Shown here: positions 1 to 11,900 of the stretch, piece by piece
Layout of the letters: each line of letters begins with the position of its first letter
Position numbering within the stretch: position 1 is the first letter of the stretch
Source of the DNA: Sorghum bicolor
Lineage: Eukaryota; Streptophyta; Magnoliopsida; Poales; Poaceae
DNA length: 64,000 nt
Assembly: GCF_000003195.3 (NCBI RefSeq)
Contig: NC_012879.2
Location: 23,976,017-24,040,016, forward strand
Reading direction: 5' to 3'
Made by a program: the position numbers and the translations under genes
Notes under the pieces: model-generated
Told to the model about the DNA's origin: nothing
What the model saw: the letters and a program-made list of their open reading frames with translations, nothing else
Database searches by the model: none

Positions 1-285
1 ATACATACATACATACATACATACATACATACATACATACATACATACATACATACATACATACATACATACATACATACATACATACATACATACATAC
101 ATACATACATACATACATACATACATACATACATACATACATACATACATACATACATACATACATACATACATACATACATACATACATACATACATAC
201 ATACATACATACATACATACATACATACATACATACATACATACATACATACATACATACATACATACATACATACATACATACA

Positions 286-313
<28 letters not shown>
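1..313. repeat. (CATA)n microsatellite
   Basis: An essentially perfect tetranucleotide array (ATAC/CATA) of about 78 copies, starting at or before the window edge. Its true length is unknown because the left end is cut and arrays of this size are often misassembled. No function is inferred. Confidence 0.97.
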
Positions 314-316
<3 letters not shown>

Positions 317-477
317 GTATAATTATTTGTTATTTATATATGTTGTGTCGAACGATAACTTAATTACTGGTGCGAAATATCAATTAGTATTAGCAGTGTA
401 CTTGAATCCTATTATAATATTAAAACTAATCATCGAAAAAAAGAAAAGAAAAATAGAAAAGAAAAAAAAGATAAAAA

Positions 478-681
478 CTCTTTTACTCTCGGTTTCAAAT
501 ACCAACCGGGATTAAATATCCTGCCCCGTGAATAAACCTAGAGGGCCCTTGTAGTCCCGGTTGATATTATGAATCGGGACTAAAAGTCTACCTTTAGTCC
601 TAGGCACCCAACTAGAACTAAAGGTGTCCTCCTTTAGTTCCGGATTGGTGCTCCTGGTTGGAAAACTGAGACTAAAAGAGT
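478..681. mobile_element. MITE-like element with 'tagtcccggttggt' core
   Basis: The left end (about 478-500, ctcttttactctcggtttca) and right end (about 660-681, ttggaaaactgagactaaaag) are imperfect inverted repeats. The interior repeats variants of 'accaaccgggactaaag' in both orientations, so the whole piece can fold back. This motif is common in grass MITEs. Superfamily and target duplication were not established. Confidence 0.55.
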
Positions 682-1269
682 TTCCCAGAGTATATACTGT
701 TTTTTTACTAGTGGTATAAGATTAATAAACCTATAACATACGGTGTAGTGGTGAACTGGTGATATATTCGTAACAACGGACAAGCATACATGCTAGTAGT
801 ATCTGACAATAAGAAATGGAATTCATTTGGTGTTTTGTACTCTTGCGAGTATTATCCATGCTCAAAGCCAAAGGGGAAATAAATCATCAAACTGTGGCCT
901 GCAGGGTTTGGAGGCGAAAGCTTAGTGGGCGAACTTGCAGCGAAGACCCAGGGCTGCAGATGAGATCGCTGGCTCCTACAACTTTTTAAATTTTTATGCT
1001 CCAAGTAAGATATGGGGTGCATGATTGGAAAAAAAGAGAAAGGGGGTCACCTTGCCCATTAAGCAAGCAACAGCAAGCCATGATAGCACATACCTGAACT
1101 TTATTAAGCTTTAGGACGGGGCCGGGTTCAGCCCCAGGAAATGCTCAACCCTGATCGGATTCGATATGCCAATAAAATGTAGAGGCGAAAAGAAAACACA
1201 CCTGCTATTCTCTGATGCAGCCAATTGCAATTTTCGCAAGAATAGATGTATCAGTAGGTATGGCAGTGC
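682..1269. other. Intergenic flank left of the CACTA element
   Basis: No convincing gene, RNA gene or complete repeat was recognised here. The short open frames lack family signatures. Confidence 0.5.
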
Positions 1270-1272
1270 ATT

Positions 1273-1860
1273 CACTACAGGATTCGGCGGATTTGCCGGG
1301 AGCCGGAAACTCCCGGCAAAGGCTATTTTGCACCCGGCAAAGCCTTTGCCGGGAGCTGCACCCGGCAAAGAGCCTCCGGCAAAAATCTGGCCGGCAAAGA
1401 TTTCTTTGCCGAGAGCTTTTTATCGGGCACCCGGCAAAGACTTTGCCGAAAGTAAACACGGCCCCCGGCAAAGAAAAGTGACCGTCACGGCGCCGGTTTC
1501 GTCGGTCCCTTTCTTTGCTGGGAGCTGTATCAGAGACACCCGGCAAAGATTTTTAATTTTTTTTCCCAGATTTTCTTTGCCGGGAGCTTACTGGTTAGGC
1601 TCCCGGCAAAGCTTTTTTTATTTTCTTTTTCAATAATTTCTTTGCCGACAGCTTACTGGTCAGGCTCTCGGCAAAGCTTTTTTTATTTTTTTTAATAATT
1701 TCTTTGCCGGGAGTCTTCTCCTTGCTCCCGGCAAAGATTTTTTTTATTTTTTTCCCAGGTTTTCTTTGCCGGGGGCCGGGTGTACTTTCGGGGAAGTGTT
1801 TGTCGGGTGACAGATAAAAAAGCGCTTTGGCGAGAGCCTGACCAGTAAGCTGTCGGCAAA
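1273..1860. repeat. CACTA left terminus and subterminal repeats
   Basis: About twenty copies of TTTGCCGGGAGC or its complement GCTCCCGGCAAAG occur in both orientations, spaced roughly 30-70 bp and often as inverted pairs around T-rich spacers. In En/Spm elements such subterminal repeats are binding sites for the TnpA-type protein and are needed for excision. The repeats become more divergent near 1800-1860 and run into an assembly gap. Confidence 0.9.
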
Positions 1861-1888
1861 GAAATTATTGAAAAAGAAAATAAAAAAA

Positions 1889-2242
1889 NNNNNNNNNNNN
1901 NNNNNNNNNNNNNNNNNNNNNNNNNNNNNNNNNNNNNNNNNNNNNNNNNNNNNNNNNNNNNNNNNNNNNNNNNNNNNNNNNNNNNNNNNNNNNNNNNNNN
2001 NNNNNNNNNNNNNNNNNNNNNNNNNNNNNNNNNNNNNNNNNNNNNNNNNNNNNNNNNNNNNNNNNNNNNNNNNNNNNNNNNNNNNNNNNNNNNNNNNNNN
2101 NNNNNNNNNNNNNNNNNNNNNNNNNNNNNNNNNNNNNNNNNNNNNNNNNNNNNNNNNNNNNNNNNNNNNNNNNNNNNNNNNNNNNNNNNNNNNNNNNNNN
2201 NNNNNNNNNNNNNNNNNNNNNNNNNNNNNNNNNNNNNNNNNN
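1889..2242. other. Assembly gap (354 N)
   Basis: Run of N between the CACTA subterminal repeats and the 3' side of the Transposase_24 gene. Open frames crossing it are artefacts. Confidence 0.99.
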
Positions 2243-2429
2243 CCAACAGAACATATCACACATCCATTTCACCACAAACTCAATCCAGCATATATATCAC
2301 ATCACAAACACATGATCTCACATGCATACACGACATCGCAAACATAATAGTTCCAATATCCATCATCACAAGTCGATAGTCGTTCACAGTGCATCACATG
2401 TCCATCAAGTCGTGAAAAAGAGAAACAAA

Positions 2430-4598
2430 CTAGAGGTGGGGGGAAAACTGAGTGCCCGGTGAAGGAAAAGCGCCGTCGCCTGCTTGCGCCTGAGATGGGT
2501 TATTTGAACCCGCCGACGGAGGCTACATAAAGGACAGGAGATTGCATGTGTGAGAGTGGTCAATTTAGTCTTCTATGTCATGAAAGAATATGAAAGCACT
2601 AGTCAAAGCAATTTGTTTTCATACTCACAGGACTAGCTAGAAGTAGCGGCGGTGGAGCGAACTGTGGCACAGCTACACCGTTGACTTGCCCAAAGCTCTG
2701 CAAAAACGCCGTAATCTCCGCTAGCTGCTTGGCTTGTCTTTCGCGCTCGGCCCGCTCAGCCTCTCTTTCCCGCTCGGCGAGCTCGGTCCTCGCCGCCGGG
2801 TCCCGCAGCTCCTGAGCCATCCTCTCGTTCTCGGCCTGCAATATTTCAACCCATCTGTTTTAGTGGTGCAAAGGCATCTAAGTTATGTAAACATCAATGT
2901 ATGGACAGTTAAATGGGAGAAACCTTAAGTTCATCGACCCGCTGCTGTGAAGGAGACGGCCGTTGGCGTATGGCTGGGCCTCCGCTCAGGGTCTCTGCTC
3001 GGATCTGGGTGAGGGTGGGAACAGAGCTGGACTCAAGGGTGCCAACACCAAGCCAGTATCGTCCATGCTTCTTGCCTTGTCCGATCCTCATAACCATCGA
3101 CCCATCAATGTCGTCGGTGCTCGGATCCCACTCTGGCCCATGGACCGACCTTGCCTCCGATGCATAGGAACTGATGCGGGTGTGGGAGCTCGGATTGCTG
3201 CATGACTCGGGCGGGTCATCCGGGTTGAAGGTGGCATCGGAAGTCGCCTTTCCCTTGCGGGCCAGTCCATATGCCGTGAACGTGGACAAAGGCTGGCCAC
3301 CATGCGACGCCGACTGTGAGAAAGACAACAAGATGATTAGAATAAACATGCAGAATGAAGCATCAAAATACTAAGAATGAATTTATGTACCCATGCTTGC
3401 TTGTATGTGGCGAGGCTACGGCTGCCTTGATGGTGTGTGGGGCCTGTCGCCTGCAAAGCACGCTCCCGGCACGCTTCGTGTTCCTGCATATAACCCTCTG
3501 TGAACCACTTGTCCACAATCATCTCCCAGCAGTCCCGATATGACTCACACCACCATGGAATCATCTGCATGTCATAAACAATTTGAGATATAAGATGACC
3601 AATTAGAGATACTTAATCTCAAAATGAATTAGTATTATTATTTTCATTTACCTCAAGGAACTGCTCTCGGGTAAGAAGCATTTGTCTTGCCTGTGCCTTG
3701 GTGATTTTCTGACCAAGTCGCGTGGCGTAGTACTTGATGATGCAAGTGATGCGCTCCTCATAGTGCATGTCAGAGAGGCGCTTCCTGGCACATTTCACCA
3801 AGTTCTTCTCCGCCCTCTCCTCTTGTCCCTCTTCACACTTGAAAAAAGTCTGCAAACAGACACAATGTATCAATTCATCATGTCAAAAAAGTCAAATGAG
3901 TACGATGTATTGATCAAAGTTGTGCAAACAAGACTTACCCAAAACTCTCTCCTGACCCGCTCCTGCTTGTTTCCATAATCTGTGTCGGGGGCAGATTTGT
4001 AGTGGTCCCATGTTTTGGCCAGCCCCACAGTCCCCTTGTGTGTGACAATGCCAGGGTAATAGTGCCTACACACAAGCCCCAAGATGTGGTTGGGGTTGCT
4101 TGAGTCACCAGGCGACACAACCTCCCAGTGCCTACACAAGTCAATGACAAACATTATTAGTTTATCTGTCATTATATGAAGTAGCTGTGATTAAATCTAA
4201 AGTTAGTTACCTGTCCCCCTGGGGGCGAATCACTGGGCGTAGGGGAGGAAGCGGAGGCCCAGGGAGTTTTGAGGGACCTCGCAAGTAGGGCTTGGCAGCA
4301 GCAGTGGCAGTGGAACCACCTGCAGTCTCGCCGTCCTCCAGTGCGTCTCCCTCGCCGTCCTCCAGTGCGTCTCCCTCGTCGTCTATCGCCCCAACCTGGT
4401 CATCCCCCAGGAGTCCGTGGTACGACACACCTCCTCCGGCACGGGGCGCGGCCTGGCTAGAGGAGGCCGACCCCTCCTGCTGCCGCTGCTGCTGCTCCTA
4501 AGCCTCTGCCTCCTCTCATCCGACGAGTTCTCTCTAGCATCCTCACGTGGCCTCTGGTACCTCGAGTTCACGTTCCTTGGCCCACTGCCGCCCGCCAT
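2430..4598 (-). CDS. Transposase_24 (Ptta/En/Spm) family CACTA protein, seven exons
   Basis: Splice sites visible on the minus strand give exons 4598-4211, 4131-3939, 3849-3652, 3564-3392, 3313-2924, 2835-2629 and 2522-2430, with GT/AG borders. The start is MAGGSGPRNV at 4598. The most diagnostic exon begins MIPWWCESYRDCWEMIVDKW and continues through GPTHHQGSRS, typical of plant Ptta/En/Spm proteins. The last long exon is an E/R-rich coiled coil (about 2680-2830) followed by a proline-rich tail. The second CACTA element at the right of the window carries a paralogue with the same exon order. By analogy with En/Spm this may be the DNA-binding, TnpA-like partner of TNP2, acting on the subterminal repeats; that is inference. 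A reading-frame change near 4500, in a run of CTG/CAG triplets of exon 1, suggests a disabling indel. Exon borders are by eye. Confidence 0.78.
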
Positions 4599-4707
4599 CT
4601 TTGTTCAATCACCTACAATTAAAAAAACAAACAAGACATATTAGTAGATGTATTAAAAAGAAACAAACAAGACATGATTATTACAAAATAATATAGTATT
4701 ACATGTA

Positions 4708-5147
4708 TTAGAAGTAATCATCATTATTGGGATTATCTGGATCATATGTCTCGTCATCACTATCAAAGTTGTCCAAATAAACAAGATTGTCTGAAGGTTC
4801 AATGTTGCCTTCATCGTCATCGTCTAAATGTAATCGCTCAAGCATTTCTATGTCCTTTGCATTTTGCACCTCATCTCCTTCTTCCTCGTCATTAACCCTT
4901 TCATTGTCTACTTCCATTCCGATCGCCTCGGTTAAGTCTATCACCAACCTCCCTTGTAGCCCATCTTCTTGAAAGAACTCTCCATCATAAGTGTTTGGGT
5001 TAAAGTTGTAATCTTCATCGTTTGGGACAGGGCATCTACCATGTGGTGATACCTGGTGCACAATAGACCAACCCTGAAGAGCCTTGTTGTCTTGGTATGC
5101 GTATGGCAAATAATAAACCTGCACGGCCTGATCTGCCACAATAAAGA
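4708..5147 (-). pseudogene. TNP2 transposase C-terminal fragment (CACTA)
   Basis: This is the 3' end of the TNP2 gene, cut off from the rest by retrotransposon T1. It encodes the end of the DUF4216-like domain (QVYYLPYAYQDNKALQGW and following) and then a long acidic tail rich in D and E, ending YDPDNPNNDDYF before the stop at 4708. The duplicated 5-mer AAAGA at 5143-5147 marks where T1 entered. The rest of the same exon resumes at 18957. No start codon belongs to this piece. Confidence 0.88.
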
Positions 5148-6188
5148 TGTCGAGGGTATCAATAAGGGGTACCCTCACCGATGCACATAACGAGATTATC
5201 CGTACGCAGGTCGAGGCCCTCAACTCGACGCTCTGATCATACATACGCGCAGCCATCGACGACCGCAGCCTCGAAGACGGAAATGGTGTCGAGCGAATCG
5301 ATCAAGGGTCGAGCGCCAGCTATCGTCGAATACGGAGACAGGCCCGAGCGAATCGAGAAGCGTCGAGCGCAAGGACACTGTCCGCCGCCTGACGCGCGCA
5401 CGAGAGCCAGGACATTTAATGCGCTCGCCGCATTCCCACCTAACACACTGGTCACGAGAGGCGTGATAGGAAACAGGCACCCGTCCCATCGTTCTTTTTG
5501 CAGCCTTCCCCACCAAACGACCCAGGGGGTGTCAGGACGCGGGAAACGAGGATGGAACGTCTAATCGGAACCCCCTCGAGACAACCAAGGTCAGCGCTCC
5601 GGACATCAGGGCATTACACGGCGTCCGACCCTCGACCTGACGTAGCTCCTTCCTGGGGACGAGCTGGGCGTCGACCGACAACACCGCAACCACTCCGCCG
5701 GATTTGTCGCCATGTCGTACAGGCGTGCGACTGGTGAACCAGCCCAAGACGGCGCGCAGGAGCGAGATACAGGGGCACGCGTAATCATCACCAGGCTACT
5801 AAGACGGGACGGCTCGAGGTCATGCCGGTACGGAGGCCTCGAGTAGGTCAGCGCGCCATGCTCCTATCGACCCCTACTCTGACACCTATACATGTACCCT
5901 GGGTCTCTCCTTGATGCTATAAAAGGAAGGGCTTGGGAATAGATAGACATCGGGCGATACCACGTCCATATGCAGTAGAACTCTCACACTCCATACCGCG
6001 CTTGTGTTCACCCCTGTACAAGCACTTCAGTGCAAGATAATACAGACTCCCCTCCCCTGCTGGACGTAGGGCCTTCTCTTGCCCGAACCAGAATAAATCT
6101 TTGTGTCTTCTTGCATCACCATCTGGGAAAGGGAGCACGCATACAAATTTACTCATTAGTGTGACCCCCCAGGGGGAAAACACCGACA
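5148..6188 (+). repeat. 5' LTR of T1
   Basis: Starts TGTCGAGGG and ends CACCGACA. It contains a TATA box at 5918-5924, a possible AATAAA poly(A) signal at 6092-6097, and unusually many TCGA tetranucleotides. It has the same length as the 3' copy with no indels. Confidence 0.96.
5918..5924 (+). promoter_or_regulatory. TATA box of T1 5' LTR
   Basis: TATAAAA within 'gctataaaaggaaggg', about 270 bp before the LTR end, is the likely promoter for the genomic RNA. The same box is at 18686-18692 in the 3' LTR. Confidence 0.75.
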
Positions 6189-6190
6189 GT

Positions 6191-6208
6191 TGGCGCGCCA
6201 GGTAGGGG
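6191..6208 (+). other. Primer-binding site of T1
   Basis: TGGCGCGCCAGGTAGGGG lies 2 bp after the 5' LTR. Starting with TGG, it matches the form of a tRNA 3'-CCA complement. I did not assign the tRNA. Confidence 0.75.
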
Positions 6209-6580
6209 TCCTGCGTGTTTTTCATCGATTTCCCACTCCTTTCCAGATGGCAGCTCACGCCTCGCCGATTCCGTGCTCCACGGTGATTTGGTTTGGGAGT
6301 CTCGAGTTCATATCTACGGGCTCCGGCTACGACATGATCTTGCTCTCAGTCAAAGGACCAGGAGGAGCCCGCGTTGCACCAGCACGGTTGAGGGCCCCGA
6401 GACGCCCTCGCCACCACGCCTCCACGCCCAAAAAGAGGCGCAGACAGCACCACCGCCGCCCCTCTGCCTCATCACGACCGGCAACTCGTGCAAGGCAGGA
6501 GGCGGCCCACGAGCCGGCAGCACCATGTGCCGGAACCACGGGCATGACGGCTCAACACCGCACGACGACGGGGGGGGGAC

Positions 6581-8959
6581 ATGTCTCGCGCGCCCTCCCC
6601 CACCACTGCTAAGGTACTTCCACACAGGTTGTTCACTCCAAGAAGGGCACTGCCATTCGGATTAGACAACACCGCAGCGTCGCTCGCCAGGGCAATATGC
6701 CCAAACGCCCAGACGTACGTGGAGAGACCAATGGTCCTCCCACGTGACTCTGAAACACTACAGCCGACGTCCAAACTGCCGGATTTCTCCCAGGTGCGAG
6801 GCCTCCGCCGCCTAGGCCCTGGGCGATACACGATCACCTCACTCAGGCAACGGCTGCTGGAGGAGGGACATGGATGTTTCTATGCCACCGAGCCGGACTC
6901 CGGCTCCGAGACTGATAGCTACGACCCTACAAGGGAATGCTATCACGTCGACGGGGCGGTAGAGACTACCGACGAGACGCAGGATGCTGCTGCGGGCGGT
7001 CAAGACCCTGTAGCACGGGAAGACCCTAGGACGCCTGGGAACGACAGACAAGTCGACCCCCCTCCACAAGAAGACAGGGCTGCGCAGCTTGCACAGCTAC
7101 GGGAGCTCAAGATGAAGCTCGACGAAGACCGTGAGCGCCTCGTCCTGCTCGAGCAAATCCTTGAGCAAGACCTACCCTACCCGCCGGGCAGAAATGTCCA
7201 CAGACACGCTCGAGAGGTACATCGACAAATCGTCGGAGACGCAGAGCCAGAGCAGCCTGTCAGCCGTTTCCCTCGAGCGGGCCAGAATGTAGTGGCGGCG
7301 ACGATGCTACTGCGCAACATGCCAGAACCATCAAACTCTCAGGCTCGGCGCATTCGAGACGAGGTACAAACTCTGCTCCAGGTGGCGGCAGTTCAACAAG
7401 CCGAAAGCTCAGCTTCTCGACGGCGAGGAGCTGCCATTGAAAAGCGCGACGAGCCGCCTCAAAATGAAAAGGAAGTGTCAATCCATCAACAGCCGCCCCC
7501 TCGAGGAAGAAAGACCACTCTCGTCCTCCCCGTCGACAATCAGCGTCGACACGACGTGCGGCATGACATCGAAGAGAATCGACGCCGCCGGCACGGAGAC
7601 GCGAAAGAGCGCGGTTACAGCGCACATCGCGGTGGGAGGTACGACAGCGACGAGGATCGGGTGCCCCCCGAGCCACCAGGCCCACGGGTGTTCAGCAGGG
7701 CAATCCGCAGCATGCCTCTACCCAGTCCATTCCGACCCCCGACCAGCATCGCGAAATACAATGGTGAGACCAAACCAGAATTGTGGCTGGCCGATTTTAG
7801 GCTGGCCTGTCAGCTAGGTGGCGCTCGAGGGGATGATCGAGCCATCATCAGACAGCTACCCCTCTTCCTCTCCGACACCGCCCGTCGATGGCTCGAGGAA
7901 CTTCCAGCAAATCAGATCCACGACTGGGTCGATTTGGTTAAAGTCTTCGAGGGAAATTTCAAAGGGACCTACATACGGCCTGGGAACTCGTGGGACCTCA
8001 GCAAATGCAAGCAGAAGTCAGGAGAAACTCTTCGAGAGTATGCTCGACGCTTCTCGAAGCAGCGCACTGAGCTACCACACATCCCTGACCATGACGTCAT
8101 CCTAGCTTTTATCTCTGGTACCACCAGTCGAGACTTAGTGCGGGAATTGGGCCGAAATCGCCCTCAGACCGTCGATGAGCTGATGGACGTAATGGCGAAC
8201 TATGCAGCAGGGGAGGAGGCAGTTGGCGCCTTCTTCAGTTGTGAAGGAGGGAAAGGCAAGCGGCCCGTCGATGAAGATGGAACCCCCAGTCGAGGGCTCA
8301 AGAAGAGCAAGAAGAAGCAGAAAGCGCGGCAATTCCTACGGGAAGATTTCGACGACAACCTTGTCGCCGCCATGGAGCGCAAGAAGCCTCGAGGCCCTCC
8401 AGATGGAGGTATCTTCGATAAGATGCTAGAAGAACCATGCCCTTACCATAAGGGAGGTGCCAACCACAAGCTCAAGGACTGTCGAATGCTGAGAAAGCAC
8501 TTCGACGGTCTAGGGTTCAAAAAGGACGCGCGCGACGACTCAAAGAAAGAGAAGGGCGGCAACATGGAGGACGACAAAGATGACGACGGCTTCCCCGCCG
8601 TCCACGACTGCTACATGATCTATGGTGGGCCCTCGACACAGTTGACCACGAGGCAGCGCAAAAGGGAAGGCCGTGAGGTCTTCGCGGCAAGAATGGCGGT
8701 GCCCCAGTACCTTAGCTGGTCGAGCACTCCCATCACCTTCGATCGAGAGGACCACCCTGACAAGGTAGTCGCCCCAGGTGTCTACCCGCTCGTCGTCGAC
8801 CCCATCATCGTCAACACCCGGCTCTCGAAGGTGCTAATGGACGGAGGCAGCAGCCTCAACATCATCTACCAGGCAGAGGGAACCAAGAAGATCCCGCTCG
8901 ACCCCAACAACTCCGATGGCAAGGTGCTGACGATCAGCGCCGACCTCGACCCCAAATAG
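6581..8959 (+). CDS. T1 gag with remnant protease
   Basis: A 792-codon open frame starting at ATG 6581. The first 350 residues are charged and low in complexity. A Retrotrans_gag-type capsid region lies at about residues 390-510 (WLADFRLACQLGG, then ARRWLEELP and YARRFSKQRTELP). A CHHC-type zinc-knuckle-like motif, CPYHKGGANHKLKDC, is near residue 621. The protease active-site motif VLMDGGSSLNIIY is near residue 752. Immediately after that motif the sequence jumps to text that normally precedes RT (GTKKIPLDP onward), so most of the protease is missing. The frame ends at TAG 8957-8959; the RT region continues in the same frame. Gag would package genomic RNA; the truncated protease should be inactive. 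Confidence 0.82.
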   Translation: MSRAPSPTTAKVLPHRLFTPRRALPFGLDNTAASLARAICPNAQTYVERPMVLPRDSETLQPTSKLPDFSQVRGLRRLGPGRYTITSLRQRLLEEGHGCFYATEPDSGSETDSYDPTRECYHVDGAVETTDETQDAAAGGQDPVAREDPRTPGNDRQVDPPPQEDRAAQLAQLRELKMKLDEDRERLVLLEQILEQDLPYPPGRNVHRHAREVHRQIVGDAEPEQPVSRFPRAGQNVVAATMLLRNMPEPSNSQARRIRDEVQTLLQVAAVQQAESSASRRRGAAIEKRDEPPQNEKEVSIHQQPPPRGRKTTLVLPVDNQRRHDVRHDIEENRRRRHGDAKERGYSAHRGGRYDSDEDRVPPEPPGPRVFSRAIRSMPLPSPFRPPTSIAKYNGETKPELWLADFRLACQLGGARGDDRAIIRQLPLFLSDTARRWLEELPANQIHDWVDLVKVFEGNFKGTYIRPGNSWDLSKCKQKSGETLREYARRFSKQRTELPHIPDHDVILAFISGTTSRDLVRELGRNRPQTVDELMDVMANYAAGEEAVGAFFSCEGGKGKRPVDEDGTPSRGLKKSKKKQKARQFLREDFDDNLVAAMERKKPRGPPDGGIFDKMLEEPCPYHKGGANHKLKDCRMLRKHFDGLGFKKDARDDSKKEKGGNMEDDKDDDGFPAVHDCYMIYGGPSTQLTTRQRKREGREVFAARMAVPQYLSWSSTPITFDREDHPDKVVAPGVYPLVVDPIIVNTRLSKVLMDGGSSLNIIYQAEGTKKIPLDPNNSDGKVLTISADLDPK

Positions 8960-11900
8960 GAAGCTGTGCTCGTCGACTTTCTCCGTGCGAATGCTAACAT
9001 GTTTGCATGGAGTCCCTCAGACATGCCAGGCATACCGAGGGAAGTCGCCGAGCACTCCTTGGAGATTCGAGCCGGTTCCAAGCCAGTGAAGCAGCGGTTG
9101 CGCCGATTCGACGAGGAGAAGCGCAAGATCATTGGCGAGGAAATCCACAAGCTTTTGACGGCCGGATTCATCAAGGAGGTTCATCATCCCGACTGGTTAG
9201 CAAACCCTGTATTAGTTAAGAAAAAGAATGGGAAAATGAGGATGTGTGTCGATTATACAAGTCTAAATAAAGCATGTCCGAAAGTTCCTTTTCCATTACC
9301 ACGTATTGATCAGATTGTCGATTCCACTGCAGGATGTGAAACCCTATCTTTCCTTGATGCATATTCTGGTTACCATCAAATAAAAATGAAAGAGTCCAAC
9401 CAGCTCGCGACCTCTTTCATCACACCTTTTGGGATGTATTGCTATGTAACCATGCCGTTTGGGCTTCGGAACGCGGGAGCCACATACCAACGCTGCATGC
9501 TCCACGTATTTGGCAAACACAGGGTCAACGGTCGAGGCTTATGTCGACAACATTGTCGTCAAATCAAAGCGGTGAGGAGACCTGATCCAGGATCTCGAAA
9601 TCGCTTTTAGCTGCTTACGCACCAACCAGATCAAGCTCAATCCCGAGAAATGCGTCTTCGGCGTGCCTCGAGGCATGCTCTTGGGTTACATTGTTTCCCA
9701 GCGCGGCATCGAGGCCAACCCCGAGAAAGTCTCGGCCATCACAAGAATGGGGCCGATCCGAGACATCAAGGGTGTGCAAAGAGTCACGGGATGAATGGCG
9801 GCTCTGAGCCGTTTCATCTCGAGACTAGGAGAAAAGGCGTTACCATTGTATCGACTTCTAAAGAAGGTCGAGCGTTTTTCTTGGACCCCCGAGGCCGAGG
9901 AAGCTCTCGAAAAGCTGAAAAAAACATTGACCTCAGCACCAGTCCTAGTCCCACCTCAACCCGCAGAACCACTGCTCCTTTATGTCGCGTCGACGACCCA
10001 GGTTGTCAGTGCGGCGGTCGTGGTCGAGAGGCAGGAGGAGGGGCATGCGCTGCCAGTCCAGAGGCCAGTTTATTTCGTCAGCGAGGTGCTCTCGGAGACC
10101 AAGGCACGTTACCCCCAAATTCAGAAGCTGATCTACGCCGTAATCCTCGCACGCCGTAAGCTGCAGCACTACTTCCTCGGTCACCCCATCACGGTGGTCT
10201 CGTCTTTCCCCCTGGTCGAGATAATCCAGAGTAAGGAGGCCACGGGAAGAATAGCTAAATGGTAGGTCGAGCTTATGAGTGAGACTCTCACTTATGTGCC
10301 TTGAAAGGCCATCAAATCGCAAGCCCTGGTGGATTTTGTCGCGGAATGGACAGACTCCCAGCTCCCCCCGACTCAGGTCCAGGTGGAGCTGTGGACGATG
10401 TATTTCGACGGGTCACTCATGAAAACGTGGGCCGGGGCCGGCCTGCTGTTCATCTCACCCTTGGGCGTCCATATGAGGTACGTCATCAGGATTCACTTTG
10501 CCGCATCCAACAATGTCGCAGAATACGAGGCCCTCGTCAACGGTCTCAAGATCGCCATCGAGCTAGGAGTCCGACGCCTTGACGTCCGAGGCGACTTCCA
10601 ACTCGTCATCGATCAAGTAATGAAGACCTCAAGCTGCCACGACCCAAAAATGGAGGCGTACTGCAAAGAGGTCCATCGACTCGAGGACAAGTTCCATGGC
10701 CTCGAGCTCGTCCATGTCGCCCGACGCTACAACGAAGCAGCCGACGAACTCGCCAAAATCGCGTCGACCCGAGGCACGGTACCGCCTGACGCGTTCTCGA
10801 GAGATCTTCATGAGCCATCCGTCGACTTAGGCTCGGGGGTTGACGTCGATACCGCTCCCGCCCAGCCAACCGACACCGTCAACGCACTATTGATGGCAGC
10901 TGAGGTGATGGAGGTAGAACGGCGGCCCGGTCGACCGTTCGACTGGCGCACACCGTTCCTCGACTGCCTAATCCGCTGTGAGCTGCCAGAAGATCGATCT
11001 GAAGCCCGCCGAATCGCTCGACGGGCCAAGGCATATGTGATATACGGCGAAGGCAATGAGCTGTACCGACGAAGCCCGACGGGGGTCTTGCAGCGTTGCA
11101 TCACCGTGGAAGATGGCCGGAAACTACTCAAGGACCTACACTTGGGGGCTTGCGGCCACCACGCTACTCCACGGACTCTCATAGGGAACGCCTTTCGACA
11201 AGGCTTCTACTGGCCAACAGCCATAGCAGATGCCATCGAGCTCGTACGCTCATGTCGTGGGTGCCAGTTCTACGCCAAACAGACGCACCTGCCCGCCCAC
11301 GCTCTTCAGATGATCCCCATTACATGGCCATTTGCGGTGTGGGGGCTCGACTTAGTAGGGCCCCTACAAAAGGCGAAAGGAGGATACACCCACTTGCTGG
11401 TGGCCATCGACAAATTCTCCAAGTGGATCGAGGCTCAACCCATCACCAACATCCGCTCCGAGCAAGCCGTCCTTTTCTTCACCGACATCATCCACCGGTT
11501 TAGGATTCCCAACGTCATCATCACCGACAACGGCACTCAGTTCACCGGCAAAAAGTTTTTGAACTTCTGCGATCAGCATCACATCCGTGTGAACTGGTCG
11601 GCAGTGGCCCACCCTCGAACTAACGGCCAGGTCGAGCGTGCCAACGGCATGATTTTGCAAGGACTCAAACCAAGGATCTACAATCGCTTGAAGAAATTCG
11701 GCAAGAAGTGGGTCGAGGAACTTTCCTCGGTCCTATGGAGCCTAAGGACAACACCGAGCAGGGCCACAAAATTTACCCCTTTCTTCATGGTCTACGGCTC
11801 TGAGGCTGTCCTCCCCACAGACCTCGAATACGGGTCCCCTCGACTCAAAGCGTACAACGAGCAATCGAATAAGGAGACTCAAGAGAACGCGGTCGATCAG

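Noticed and set aside
1166..1636. Overlapping open frames on both strands over the left CACTA end
   Set aside because: They are made of the subterminal repeat read in different frames and show no protein family.
1290..1860. CRISPR-like array from regularly spaced TTTGCCGGGAG repeats
   Set aside because: Repeats are short, occur in both orientations with uneven spacing, and lie at CACTA ends in a plant genome.
1692..2347. Long open frames across the N run
   Set aside because: They consist mostly of unknown bases; the gap is not coding evidence.
6190..6665. Possible extra ORF between the T1 primer-binding site and gag
   Set aside because: Three overlapping frames in GC-rich leader DNA, none with a gag signature; the gag frame from 6581 explains the region better.
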